64,000 nt of DNA from Trichostrongylus colubriformis (GCA_963978905.1 OZ022257.1:14031664-14095663); one strand, 5' to 3'. Positions 25,801 to 37,301 are shown, counted from the first letter of the stretch. Program-made: numbers and translations. The notes: generated by a model from the sequence alone, not told the origin.

Positions 25801-26738
25801 AACGTATCATGTATGAAGCGCTCGGGGTTGTTCAGCCTCTTAGGCCGCGTTCATACTTTGCGCACCGACGCCGTCGCCGCCGGTGCCGGCGTCAAACCCA
25901 CGCAACCATTTGCCCGCCTGGCGACGGCGTCCATAGATAATGCGTAGCGTTCGCAAAATCCTTGACCCAATCACACTACAGTATGGTGATTGTAGCCGCT
26001 TCGAATCTTGGCGCTGTGCCAATATAGTGATCGTGACCGCTTCGTGTATTGGCACACCGCCAAGATTCGAAGCGACCACAATCACCATGCTGTAGTGTGA
26101 TTGGGTCAAGAATTTTGCAAACGCTACGCATTATCTATGGACGCTGTCGTCGGCCAAATGTGCGTGAGTTTGACGCCGGTGTCGGCGTCAGTTTGACCGG
26201 CGGCGACGGCGTCGGTGCGCAAGGTATGAACGTGGCCTTATAGGGAGCAACATGCTGTCGATTCTCTTTGCAATTGAAATGGTATTTGAGTGGGTATTCG
26301 AGCCGTACAATGATTAGCGGGGCCAGTGCACTACGTATGAGTTTCAATCTCCCAGTTGGATATGTGGTCCGTTTTGGCTGGAGAAGTGTCTTGCAGAATT
26401 TGATCACCGAACCATGCCCATAGTAGTAGCTCCCTAGGCTTTAGCTCCGCTTCACTTGATCATTTGACATGAAAATAAAATGATTATTTCAATGGCCGGC
26501 ACCAATTCACTTTTAGGTGTTTGACTTTTCGCTGAGTACCAATGATATGGTCGAGTTGGCATCGCTTCATGAAAATCCCAAGAAACTCATCCGTTTCGAA
26601 GATTTGCCAAATAAGTTCAATTTGCCTGATGGCTATAAATTAGCCGGACGAGTTTACGGTGTGCCTTACCCGGCAACAGATAACGAACTGCAAAAATCGT
26701 ATCCGAACGTCTATGCCACTGCTCAGAATGTCTGTTAA
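16854..26738 (+). CDS. Aldo-keto reductase, eight exons
   Basis: NADPH-dependent reductase of carbonyl substrates, probably cytosolic; the substrate cannot be told from sequence. Exons 16854-16893, 16952-17077, 21084-21208, 21575-21695, 21747-21848, 21911-22074, 25569-25739, 26517-26738 join in phase to 1071 nt (356 residues). The core starts at VTLVNGVEMPLLGLGTTHSG, after an N-terminal extension of about 38 residues. The catalytic tetrad is present: Asp81 and Tyr86 (MIDTARRYGVE), Lys111 (LCSKLWP) and His143 (MTHFP). Later family motifs are IRAIGVSNYSEDDL, NQSEFHPW and VIPKSKEKRR in the cofactor-binding part. Usual family length is about 315-325, so the extension explains the excess. Introns of 4.0 and 3.5 kb are filled with MITEs. 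AATAAA occurs near 27036. The start was chosen for its abutting acceptor and in-phase first exon; a later start is possible. Confidence 0.93.
17816..18041. mobile_element. MITE with GGTGCTATCGCAATGA inverted ends and homopolymer next to each end
   Basis: GGTGCTATCGCAATGA at the left and its inverse at the right, each directly followed inward by a G or C run (7 and 13 bases). The 226 bp element has no coding capacity. Confidence 0.6.
20246..20533 (-). CDS. Hypothetical 95-codon open frame inside reductase intron
   Basis: The frame is polar and Lys/Glu-rich (AAREIVEEADSILGRH, HVDEIKSVLVILLKKNG), which is more protein-like than neighbouring frames and could form helices. I recognise no family. 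It lies antisense in an intron, has no evident splice partners, and may be a remnant of a transposon-encoded protein. Confidence 0.2.
   Translation of the reverse strand: MKDKGTNSKVQKSKNYEQGMRIAGAAREIVEEADSILGRHLNLHVDEIKSVLVILLKKNGVNTSSSPRDSTGPIVIVNQQVEGLVKPDGHLVRNL
22279..22517. mobile_element. GC-rich palindromic MITE
   Basis: Left end GATGTGTGCAGATATGACAG followed by CGAATCGC; right end GCGATTAGCTGTCATATCTG and CACACACC. The interior is GC-rich. Weak relatives share the AAAATCGCGCGG block at 25092 and 47202. Confidence 0.6.
22680..23020 (-). repeat. TACGACCCC-family dispersed repeat
   Basis: Shares the signature blocks TTTCAGTACGACCCCC, CTCTACAATACCGGTAACT and CCGGTCAAATAC.ACCCC with copies at 28550-28670, 31690-32010, 33095-33310 and 40420-40770. 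It carries a 13-C run at 22696-22708. Confidence 0.6.
23839..24207. mobile_element. Harbinger-like MITE, TAA-flanked
   Basis: Ends GGCTGCGTTCATACCAAATT and inverse (AATTTGGCATGAACACAGCC), flanked by TAA at 23836-23838 and 24208-24210. Contains repeated GGCGCATTGCCG-like blocks. Confidence 0.75.
24211..24359. mobile_element. Harbinger-like MITE, directly abutting the previous one
   Basis: Begins GGCCATCGTCAGACTTCGCG and ends GCGAAGTTTGGCGGCCGCC, flanked by TAA at 24208-24210 (shared with the left neighbour) and 24360-24362. A close relative lies at 63800-63946. Confidence 0.75.
25843..26237. mobile_element. Harbinger-like MITE, 395 bp, TTA-flanked palindrome
   Basis: GGCCGCGTTCATACTTTGCG and inverse end GTATGAACGTGGCC are flanked by TTA at 25840-25842 and 26238-26240. 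Inside, 25938-26020 pairs with 26055-26130 as a long hairpin. It sits in the last reductase intron. Confidence 0.8.
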
Positions 26739-27430
26739 GTCATTTTATTTCATGGAATAATCCCAAAAGGGAAATTGTTGCGGTGATCACTTAAATAATT
26801 CGTTCTATGTACAATAATGCATGTTTGTAAGTATTTTATATACGTGTTTTTATGATTTTTCTCGAAATGAGCTTAGCTCTTTGATTGTGAATACCATTAA
26901 TCACTAATAATAAGCTTATAGCTATGCATACAATCTTGTTATTGTTATTGCATTTACTTGTCAAATATGTAACTCAATGACATGTGATCCATTCGGGTCA
27001 AATTAGGATTGTTATGTTTTCGTAAATAGTTTTAATAAATAATGTTTTTGTATTGACGGTTAGAACTCTTGAAGACCCTTTATTAGTGGATCAAACGATT
27101 TTAGAAGTTTCGATTGTTGGAGTGACGATCAATCGAATTTCTTTTCCATCGCGTCTAACCACTGTATAACTATCGATCCTAAGTCAGAAGGACTGAAGGT
27201 ACTGCTTGGTGTGGGGCATGGAGAAAGGGGGGGGGGGAGAAGATTTGTAACTGTAACGGCCAGTGCTCATAAATTCAGCACAATGAACAAATTTCGGGAT
27301 GGATGGTTACTTCTGTTCCTACACTCACTGAACTTCAAACTATTCAAGACAAGACGAATGCAGAGCGAGGACGCTGAGGGCGAGGATGCCTCGTAAGAGG
27401 CAAGAGGCAACCGACTATTCGATAGGCAGT
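26739..27430. other. Intergenic after aldo-keto reductase
   Basis: Contains the reductase 3' UTR with AATAAA near 27036 and an 11-G run at 27227-27237. No gene seen. Confidence 0.5.
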
Positions 27431-27438
27431 GCATAACT

Positions 27439-27760
27439 CCAAGCTGCATTATCTGCCCATACGGTAAGCCAGGAGACGCCGAGAAAGCTGGAGTATTTAT
27501 CAGCTTGAATGTAGGGCCTGTAATAGCACTTCTATTGGGGAAACAGGAAGGAAACTAGCTGTTCGCGTTAAAGAACACCTAGCTGGGAAAATTGATATCA
27601 TCACCACCCCACTTGGCAAGCATAAGATTGAGGTGCACAGTGGGAGCGACGTTAAGCGTACGATCCTGGCGTTCGAGTCGGAAATTTCATCAAGGGAATT
27701 CTTGGAATCACTCTGGATCTTCGCAAGAAATCCACGGATAAATAACCGTAATTAGTGTTT
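27439..27760 (+). pseudogene. Penelope-like retroelement, GIY-YIG endonuclease end
   Basis: Penelope-like elements carry a reverse transcriptase followed by a GIY-YIG nuclease. Here the end of the nuclease is readable: PSCIICPYGKPGD (cysteine pair), then after a one-base frame change near 27495 YQLECRACNSTSIGETGRKL, VRVKEHLAG, SREFLESLWIFARNP and a stop at about 27756. In related elements the box reads YIGETGR; the Tyr is replaced by Ser here. The reverse transcriptase is absent, so the copy is dead. Confidence 0.75.
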
Positions 27761-28110
27761 GTATGTTACATATGACCTTTTGCCTTTCGTATCTGAATGC
27801 GAGCTATAGTAGTATGGGTGACGTGCATGACAACATCATGTCATGTGGTTACTAACACTACCTACTGTGGCTGTGAGCTCACGCTCCCCCAAGCGGTGGC
27901 AGCATCGGTGAGTTTGTTGTCCTGTTACTGAGTTGTTTGGGAGCTCCGCGAAACGATGTCGGAAACGCTAGAGGGAAGGAGGCGCTTACTCGAGTACTTG
28001 ACAAATCAAAAGCTTCGAGCCATCCTCAGGCTTCTGAAGAAGACGAAACGGTCGAAACTTTGGGCCACGAATAAAGGTTCCACTTGAAAACCTCGTGTGG
28101 TATAACAAAA
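27761..28110 (+). repeat. Penelope-like element 3' tail with hammerhead-like core
   Basis: Non-coding tail after the nuclease stop. Blocks AACGATGTCGGAAACGCTAG, CTTCGAGCCATC, CTGAAGAAGACGAAAC and AATAAAGGTTCCAC recur in the same order at 36145-36290. CTGAAGA - GAC/GTC hairpin - GAAAC begins near 28031. Confidence 0.7.
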
Positions 28111-30490
28111 TCACAATCGACAAGTAATGCCGAGGTCACAAGGAGAGAACTTGGAGACCTCGTAAGAAGGTTGAATCCTGTCCGGACCAACCAGTGTTTC
28201 TGTCCTCTTGCAGCTGACGAGTACCATACCAGTCCAAATGAAAGGTGAAAGCGTTTGCGTGCCTGATGCAAGGAGTTCCCAAAAATCTCAAAATGCCTCC
28301 TAAACTCAAAAAAATAAAGAAATAAGCTCAATACCGAGGAAGTCTATCACAATAGTCCAAAGGACATTTTTAGGAATGAGAAGTGACTAAATTATAAGGC
28401 TTGTCCCAGTGACACTTGATGGGGATTTGACGTACACAGCGTCCAACTCAGGTTCGGCGATATCTGTACCCCTCAGCAGCTCAGGCTTGGCGAGAATCGA
28501 TTAAGATCATGATCTCGGAGACGTTTGTGACAGTGTCAGCAGCACAGTACACCAGTACTCGAAGATTCCTCGACAGGGGGATCGTATTGGACGAGCGGGA
28601 TGGGGGGATCATAATTGCAGAGGTCAGCAATGGTTCCGGGATTGAAGACAGCATTAGGGGTAATGTGGTAATGGGAATCCCTACAAGAAGTCACTCACAT
28701 GGCAGTCCTGGGCCTAAGAAGGCCACTTGTGGCGAAATCCCGGTGAAAAAGCGCCCTCCGAGCTGTAGAAGCGCTGCAAAACGCCACAATCGTTCAACTG
28801 TTCGGCCTCTTGTATACAACGATCCCGCCTCCCTATGACGTAATTCCCGATTGACTAGGGTGAGAGCGGCCAAGAAGATGCGGCAGGATGGATGGTTTTG
28901 CGGCGCGCTTTTGCAGTTTTAGCTCAAAGCTCATTCCAAAAAAATAGATGGTGTCGTATTTCCAAACATTCCCTTGTGTTTACTTGGCAACATGCCAATG
29001 GAAAACTAGGCTAGACTACCCGCCTCTTGATGGACAGGTTGTCCGGGTCGAGAAACAACCGTGGGAAGGGGGTCCTATTTCTCGGGTTTTTGGCCATTTC
29101 CATCCGTTTTTTCTCCACTGTCCTGTTACTAGGCATCTCGACTTTCATATGCACTACTTCTTTTACTTTCAGTTCATCACTTAGTTCATAGTGGAACCAG
29201 CAAGAGCTATTGGGGTGGGCCTACTGTGCATACCAGAGTTTTGGCGAGTCGGCTACATATGAGAGAAGAGGAAGGATAGAAGGCTTGGTCAGCGCTGGCG
29301 AGAACATGGCTCTTGATCTCCGGCGCATACATTGGTAGCATTACCAATCCATAAGTCAATTCGCAGTGGGGCTGTCGAGAGCTGTCGGAGAGCCAGGATG
29401 CCCGCCAACTTTCTCGTCCGCTCTGGCCAATACGGAGCTAAGTTAAGTTTCTCGGTGCGAGGGTATAAGGGCAGCAATCCGGCCCGGGTTTGTTAACACA
29501 TACGTTCACGTGCATGTTGTCGGCAGTAAAGTCGCGTTCATACTCAGCGCCGGCAGGCCGTAGCTGCATTCCCAGGCGGCGAGGGACAGTGGCACTGGAG
29601 AGGTGAATAGATGACACAGGCCATGAGGCAGGGTAGCATAGGCGGAGACGCAGAGATACACACCACGCTCTACTGCCGGCACCGCAGAGTATGAACGATG
29701 CCTAACGTTTCCTAGTGCCACTCTGGTTTTCTTCTGGGTTTCGTGAGAGTTGTGTACGTGACGATACGATACGCGAGATGTATCAGAAGATGGTTACATG
29801 TATGCACTATCATGGTAGTTTTGGTGTGACCGAAGCGTGTGCTGTAGGACTCACAATCGCAGGTGTTTCTGGTCAATAAACAGAGGGCGCTTGCGAAACC
29901 GCTTTTCAGGTTTGCTGTTTCAACACTCCTGTGGTGGCACCGGAGTGTTAGGAGTTCTCACTATAAATACCACTTACCATTAGTGGATTTTCGATCGTTT
30001 TCATACCACAGAATGACCTGGGTAAGTATCCGGTATAGGAATGACCCTGGCAGGTCGCATTATCGACAAATCCTGAAGAGAGAATTATGAAGCTTGTAGT
30101 TCACCGTTGACTGCAACGCTAGCAACCAATGATTGACGGGGTTGGTTATATGAGTAGAGTGTTGTATGAAGGAAGAGTGCGCTGAAATGGGTTTTCTCTC
30201 TACCACTTTCAATTTTTATCCCGGATGTTTTCAGTATGGCACAAGATATGGGCAGCCGAGTGTGGTGCGTACTGCGACGCATGCGTGCCAGAGGCACCGT
30301 ACGTAGTTGGCTCCTGAAAAGATTACCATATCTCAGATGTAGGACACGGTAATCGTCTCAGGACCGAACCAAATACGACGCTCTCAGTTCGCACGCATCG
30401 CGTCACATCCCGCACGACGCGAGTTTGTTATCCTAATTATACAGTTTCTCCTGATTCCTCATTTGTAGAAAATTGTGCTGAACAGGAACT
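28111..30490. other. Intergenic, repeats only
   Basis: Holds a TACGACCCC-family copy (28550-28670, + orientation of the complement) and a Harbinger-like MITE (29530-29704). The 109-codon open frame at 28509-28838 lies partly inside the repeat and is not called. Confidence 0.45.
29530..29704. mobile_element. Harbinger-like MITE
   Basis: GTCGCGTTCATACTCAGCG at the left and CGCAGAGTATGAACGATGCC at the right, followed by TAA. Interior like 61872-62042 and 4643-4815. Confidence 0.6.
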
Positions 30491-30627
30491 GAGAAGAAGC
30501 TCTTTATTGTTTAATGCTTCGTATTTGTACTAAAGTTTTTGTAATGAAAGACACATAAAATTCTGACTTAGAAATCTGCGACAACTTTGTACAACAACTA
30601 TGAGATCTGTGCGAGATCATGAAAGGA

Positions 30628-33600
30628 TCAAGCTGCTACTCGTCTTCGTGCCGCAACATAATCATCGGCCAGTTCATTGAAGAGCCGTGGGCATGTTCCT
30701 GAAAGGAAAGGATTCTATGCATTTTTCAAAGACTAACAAAAAAAAAACATATGGCAAACCGGTACCTGAATATTGAATATGAGATAGGTTGACCATATCG
30801 GTCTGTTGGCAGATGATGACGAACATTCGCTTGGCCATTCCTCTGCATGATGGGCAATCACCATCGTAACAATGTACGTTACAGCGATCAGCCACACATT
30901 TGAGGATCTGCAATAATGAGATGAATTTAACCATTTTCAGTATTCTCACGTGAACAGTCTTTTCCAGTTTTCAGGGTTTGAAGCTGGAGCAAAGGTTTGG
31001 TGAATTCTGGAGGCATGAATCTGGACAGACCGCAGATGGAGAAAAGTGGAAAGGTAAGTGTAGCGCCAGGCAAGGAGGGACACGGTTTCGGGCCATTTGC
31101 GCGGGAGTCGGGGCGATCGACTTACCGAGACGCCCACATGGCCACTGAAATGTGGTTCGCACTGTAGGTCTGCAGAGGAACAGGGAAAGGGAACTTGGGT
31201 GTGTGGCAAGTGTTCCGATGATCAGAATGAGGTCAGGTCACCCATGAGTGGGTTTACTTCACGAGACGTTTGATTTACTACTGCTCTCAAGATCTTCGCC
31301 ACGTAGATGGCTTACTTACGCCAAAGACAAAGGCCAAAAATTGATGACTGATATTTGCGAATATTAATATGTAATCAAGTTGGATGTATGTATAATATAT
31401 GCAGTTAAGTTGCTACATCTTCCATCAAATACGGTTTCCAACTGAAAGCAGATATCACCTATAATAAAGGTGGAAGCCAGTTGGTAGCAGTCCGTAATAT
31501 AAAGTTTTAGTCCGATCAGAACGATAATTTCGTCTTTCTCGTTGTGAATTGCCCTCCACGCAACACTGGCTACCCGACCTCTTGGAGCACTAGTGGGAGC
31601 ACCTGCACGCCAGCCGGGAAACTGACTAAATCTCAAAGACCTCAGCGGTTTTTGGTGCTAGGCGCACAGGACCAGACAACGGCGTGGGCAGGGCACACCG
31701 AGGATTCCTCGACAGGGGGGTCGTATTTGAACGAATGGGGGTGGGAGGGTCGTGTACCTTCAGAGATCGGCAAGGAGCACTAAATTCTGAACTTTCATTC
31801 AGCAGATGAGAAGCAAAGGTTGTTTCACAGCAAATCCATGTCACAAAATGTAAAATAATTCTTTTTGCCACAGGAATGGATAGATAGCAATAAAACACAT
31901 TGCAACTATGTGGTCCGGCAACAGTTTCTGGTATTGCAGAGGTCAAAAAAGGGGGATCGTATTTGGTCGCTGTACAGGGGGTCCTACTGAAGCGATTATT
32001 TTCCTCGACATCTCAAGACATCCTCCTGTCTTATTGGGAGTGCTTCTACCCTGGAAATCGACTTCTTGTCCCCTTCCCCAAATGAGCTTAGCACGGACAA
32101 TGGCTCAGAAATAATTGGAAAGAAAAAATCGAAAGCAAAGGTAAAAGGGAAGCTATTATATGCCGACACATGCCTAATAAAGCTAACCTTTTTAAGGTCT
32201 CCAGATTCCAAACAGCTCTGAACGCATGTTTCGAGTTTTGAACAGAGTCCAGCTGAAAAACACAGGCTATTGGAATGATAGTTCATTATTGGATGAGTGG
32301 AATAAAAAAGGAACGTACAAGTTGGTTCTCCTTGAGCGAGAGCGCTCATCTGTTCAATGGCATAAGTGCACTGACTACAAGCCTGACATTCAGTGGTGCA
32401 TTTGGAGGCGATACATACCATATCGAACCTTAACGACGGAAAAATCAGTGGCAGCAACGAGCAGACAGAATATATTGGCATTCACTGACTTTTCAACAAC
32501 GGCACCGAATAGCTCAGCCTTTGGTGTCGTCGTTACCACCTTGTGTACTGCATCTGAAATGGTTAAAGACACAGATCACGATAATATGATTATCTTGATT
32601 CCATCCCCGAGTAGATAGCCGCCTCCACAAGAGCAACATGTGTGCCATCACCGCCGCGCGAGGGTGAGTGCTAAACGCGTGGAGAACCCGTAAATGAGAT
32701 GGCGGCCACCGTCTCAAGATTACACACACCCATCTTACGATTTGCCAGCAGGGAAGCGGTGGCATATACGTGTATAAGAGGCATGATATCGACTGCAATA
32801 AGAAAAGATAGGGAAAATTTCCATAGGAACAGCAATCTTATCGGATGATATTATCACGCAAAAACTTGTCGAAATGTTTGCTTCTAGTCTGAAGGCTCGT
32901 CGAAGCCAAAGGTCAGGGGCACCTAATTATCATGGTTTCTGAAAGAATTATTCGGCTTTTTCTTCACTTATGTGTTCTTCAGCACCTAAAGAGTCCTTAT
33001 GGAGCGAGACGACGCACGAAAATTATCGACTATGCCTTTAAAGTGTGTTGATGAGCAGCAATGACGCCTAATAAGCTCCCTTAAGACCTATCCAGGCAGG
33101 TTTCTCCCAGGTGTTGAGGAGAACTGCCGCTTTAGTACGACCCCCCCCCCTTCTCTACGGGAACCAAATACGACCCTACCTTCTTGGATCTCTACAATAC
33201 CAGTAACTGTTGCCAGGTGCGACCCCCATCCTATCCGGTCAAATACGACCCCCTGTCGGGGACCACGACTACCGGTGTACCCTGTACCCAGGTAACTCGA
33301 CTTTTGCATTTTTTTGAAGCAGTTTCTTAAATTTCAAGGATATGGTTAGCTGTTTCGTCTATATCCACGATATGGTATAGATTTAACAGGAACTTTGCGG
33401 TGTACAACAAATGCTCTAGTCTTGAAGGTTTGTAGAGGCGCATGCAGAGCTATGTTGAGTAAACAAAATAAATAAATAAAGTTATGCACCCTATCCCCAG
33501 CCAGACGCACCAGATTAGACTGCGATCGGCGTAGTCTAAGATTTTTTGCATACCTTGTTGACGGGCTCTCTGCATGCTCGACTCCCCGACTTGAGCTCTA

Positions 33601-36578
33601 CCAAATGTTCAGTTGGCAGGGTAAATAATCAATACGCATTTCATCCATGGCTCCAATCCCTAGGCGGCACTGAACATGGACGCAGCCGCCTTGCAGCGAG
33701 CCGCCACACGCCGCTCGAGTGAACCTGGATTCGCCGACGCCTTGCCAGCTTATGCCCGTTCTCAGTCGATGAGTGACGTCATCAGTACGTATCGGCCCGA
33801 TGAGCTCTTCTCCGTCTTCTTCTGTATGGCGCCAAAACTACCTACTTGTCTACCTTGCATCGTCGATGTGCATCTAACCCCGGTTAGGGTGGCTGACAAG
33901 GAGTGGGAGCCCATATCCCATGGGGATGGGTAAGCAGAATGTGTCCAGCCCCATTTTCTTCTCGCTTTACTGCTCTTGGTAAAAATTCTCGCTACGGGAA
34001 AAAGAATTAATGCATCGTCTTCTTTGGGTGAAACTTCCAGCAACACACTGTATGCTCCTGTTCAGACAGTTCACTTGAGCTTACCGTATACATCACAAAT
34101 TATTTATTACGACCTGACACACTAATGAGCATCTCTCAGTAAGTGATATGAATAACCGCTCATTCTTACTTGAAGTGGGGACTGGGGCTTCGTAAGGGCT
34201 ACAGGAGGAGTCAGGCGACAACCATAATCCGCGACTACAGCGATCGTAGAGATTTCGAAATCCGTAGTGCCGCGATCAGTACAGTGAGGGTAGGCTGTGT
34301 GTGAGCCGAGTCGGTATTGATCGGTGAAATGCACTCGGTGCGTTGGCCACAATCAGGTCACGTCCATACTCATCTCGGCAGGGCGTGGCTGCGTTCACAG
34401 GCAGCGAGGCAAAGTGGCACGGGGGAGGGGCAGAGACGACGCAGACAACAGGCAGGCTGGCACAGAGACACGTAGCCACGCCCTGTCGCCGACACCGCAA
34501 AGTATGAACGCGGTCTTACCTTGTCGACTACGAATACGGTCCAGACCATCTCAACTGCAGTAAAGATGTACGTGGTGGTATTAAGCAGTGGGATGCCATG
34601 GCGGCCGTCTGTTTTGAGCGTTTTCCTCGCCATTTGATCTTCACCCCCACCACTCCTATTCAGAACTGCTTAAAGGAACCGGAAGGGGTCCGAAACAAGA
34701 GGAAGATGCAAAGAAATGAGAATCTTGTAACGAACACTGAAGGTTAGAAGCGATAATTGGTGAAAAAACCCGGATTCAAAAGCGCGACGCTGTGGTGTGT
34801 ATTCGCATCCCCTTCGCATCAACACACTGACTTTCCGAGTTGTCCGCTGTCGGGCCGCGGGCCAACGTTGGTTGTAGCACCTGACTCGCAGCGCAGTGGA
34901 GGGGTCACTCCCAACTACATTAGCATTCACGTAAGTACATCTAGGAACAATATAAGAAAGAACAAGGAAAAAGTAAAAGGAAAAAACAACTTTATAATAG
35001 AAACATCTCCTCTTGGCACCATGCCAAGGCGTCAAATTGGCGAGTTTGTGCAATAGCGGTCACTTAAACTCGTTCGAACTATGTCTGTTCTACCGTAAGC
35101 CAAAATTACCCTCTTCCGGTGTCTTTAACCGATTGAGTTAAGACTGTTCGAAGTGAACAGAATCCCTTTTAGCTCAGAAATTGCCTACCACAGAAAGCTG
35201 GGTAAGCTATTTAGACAAAAGGCGCCGGTTATTTCGGCGATTCAACATAACAAGCCCATCTTGATTTTCGATGAATTGGCTAGAAACGAACCGGTTTTTG
35301 CGGGTCGAGCCCCATGGGTGTAATCCAACCTAATCAAACAACGACAAATCGACTTCAACTCATGAAATGGAGCTTTATCTTGGGAGAAAAAAGGTTGATG
35401 CATGTCTCATGATGATACTGTGAAGGAGAGCGAGGTGTGATGCAAGGCACCATCCTACACGACATTTCTTGTCGAGTCAAAGAAACAGCACGGCAAAAAA
35501 GCGTGCAAAAATGTCATTACTGTAAACAGTCCGTCACTCCTACGATTCCTGCAGGAAGTTCAGTGCGTGGCGCATAAGAAATGACATTTAACAAATATTC
35601 ATAATCAAGCATTCGGCTTACTGGGTTCCGCTGTTAAGAGGGAAAAATGGAACCTGATTCTCTGTATATTGTATATTTTCTTGTATACAGCTTAGATAAG
35701 AAAATTTAAACAAACTGAGATTTTTAAAATTTTTCTAGCAAGATTTATATGATTTTCCTCGTATGCAGTGCAGTATATCTTTGTAAATAGGTAAAATTAC
35801 TGAAAACTCAAAATTTTGCTCCCATGCAACTTCCGAGACGGAAGTTTCGTCACGTGAAGTGTTAGAATCATTCTGGATTTCTACAAGAAAGCCACGAATG
35901 AATAACCGAAACGAGTGTCTTTCGATTAGCAATGAACTCCTGCCTTTCGTATCACAGTGCGAGTTACAGTAAAGGCGACGTACGCGGTAGTAGTTTCTGC
36001 CGTATAAGGACAATCGAGTCAAGTAAGTCTCATTCGCCCTTACTAACACATTTGATTGAGGCGTGAGCTGCTGCTTCGCTGGTGGAATCTTGGGTGAGCC
36101 TGTTGCTTTTTTACCGGGCTATCCGAGAGCGATCTTGGAACGACGTCGGAAACGCTAGAGGGGAAGAGGCGCTTGTTCGGATACTTTACAAATCAAGAGC
36201 TTCGAGCCATCTTCAGGCCTCTGAAGAAGACGAGAAGGTCGAAACGTTAGGCCAATAAAGGTTCCACAACTAACCTCGTGTTGGCATACAAAAGAAAAAC
36301 AATCAAAATTTTGCCGCTGATATTTTGGACTTCTACTAGTTACAGCTGGTCACAGGGCAACCAGTTCGTTAAGGTACCTGGCCGACCCGACATTTTCCTT
36401 TATCTGTAGGTCCACCGGAGAAAAAACTAGAAAATCTAAGGAAAAAGATCCCATTTTAACTGAACTTACCCTTATCAACGCATTTTTGAACAGCACATGA
36501 AGTGAGAGCTCCACAAGGGTTTGTCTTGGCATTAACGGTGATATAAAGCGATGCGAAGACGAGTAGAACTGATTTCAT
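30628..36578 (-). CDS. Secreted cysteine-rich protein of unknown family, multi-exon
   Basis: Exons on the minus strand: 36578-36470 (signal peptide [17 protein letters not shown], then [17 protein letters not shown]), 32428-32319, 32252-32188, 30907-30766 and 30698-30628 (stop). The last four join in phase; the first ends in phase 1 while 32428 needs phase 2, so one exon is missing or misplaced between them. Two exons carry a related unit: [17 protein letters not shown] and [19 protein letters not shown]; shorter forms are CAVQKCVD and [12 protein letters not shown]. The protein is therefore built from repeats of a C-x4-C-x3-C-x2,4-C-x2-C type and should be disulphide-bonded and exported. The tail ends in AARRRVAA. 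An acceptor (GTTTCAG) lies two bases before the ATG, and TTTATT near 30505 gives a minus-strand AATAAA. I do not recognise the family and claim no function. Confidence 0.65.
31690..32010 (+). repeat. TACGACCCC-family dispersed repeat
   Basis: GATTCCTCGACAGGGGGGTC and, further on, AACAGTTTCTGGTATTGCAG, GGGGATCGTATTTGG match the complement of the copies at 33095-33310 and 22680-23020. About 150 bases of other sequence separate the two halves. It lies in an intron of the cysteine-rich gene. Confidence 0.55.
33095..33310 (-). repeat. TACGACCCC-family dispersed repeat
   Basis: Compact copy with GTACGACCCCCCCCCC, CTCTACAATACCAGTAACTG, CCGGTCAAATACGACCCC and TGTACCCTGTACCC in order. It is probably the best representative of the family here. 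Confidence 0.65.
34358..34517. mobile_element. Harbinger-like MITE
   Basis: CGTCCATACTCATCTCGGCA at the left and CGCAAAGTATGAACGCGGTC at the right, with GGGCGTGGCTGCGTTCAC inside, as in 61872-62042. Confidence 0.6.
34677..35128 (-). repeat. Dispersed ~450 bp repeat, copy in cysteine-rich gene intron
   Basis: It matches the complement of 51284-51726 along almost the whole length, including GGCGAGTTTGTGCAAT, CTTGGCACCATGCCAAGGCG and GCCAAAATTACCC. Diverged third copy at 14890-15560. Confidence 0.75.
35838..36295 (+). mobile_element. Penelope-like element 3' fragment
   Basis: A short coding remnant at 35838-35915 ([20 protein letters not shown]) equals the end of the nuclease frame at 27439-27760, with the stop lost or passed. 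The tail to 36295 repeats the blocks of 27761-28110, including CTGAAGA - GAC/GTC hairpin - GAAACGTTAGGCC and AATAAAGGTTCCAC. Only the 3' end is present. Confidence 0.7.
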
Positions 36579-37301
36579 ACCTGAAACTTTTCGGGAGTAA
36601 CGGCAAGCACGGTAGCAGGTAGCCAAAAATGAGAACGCGATAATTTATCATTTCAAATTTACTAAACTTATTTACCGATAAGTTAACGAGGCCTCTTAAG
36701 AAACATAAAACGGGCTTTCAAGGAGGAGGGTGTCAAGAAAATGAAGCAAGAGCAGAATTACAGCTGTAACAGCTGTGTGCCAGTGTCAGTGCTTATATAG
36801 ACAGTTGTACCCCCCGAAAGGCGGGGCACACTGTTCCCTTGCACCTGTGAGAACAACGCGAGGATGATTTGCGACATACGACACGGTGGTGGAACAACCC
36901 GTCACATAACCTTCTTTGTGCTGTTTCGTCTCGTGGGTTCCCCCGATTTCCCCAAAAACGTTTACCAGCTTGCTAACAGTCTCAGTCATTCTTCAAACCA
37001 ACGCGCAATGAGTACTTAAAAAAAGCCCTGACAGAGAGAAATAAATTTCAACCGGGTGACATGCTACCGTCAAAGAAAAATCTTCACGAGAGTTAATATG
37101 ATTGCAAATTGTGAAAGAAGAGGGGGGAGGAGACAGCGAAAGCTTCTAAAAAAATAAAATTGATGATATAACAGGGCATCTCCAACAGTATTTTGAAAAA
37201 TGAGGCTGCGGGTATACATTCAAAAGTATATGTAGTTTTTATATGGTAGTATTTTATACATAGTATTTTATAGAGTAGTATTGTAGTAGTAAACTATTTT
37301 A

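Noticed and set aside
28509..28838. 109-codon open frame
   Set aside because: Part of it is a TACGACCCC-family repeat, and the remainder has no protein-like features.
31205..31225. Possible second MITE end (GGCAAGTGTTCCGA)
   Set aside because: No matching inverted end within about 400 bases, so no element could be bounded.
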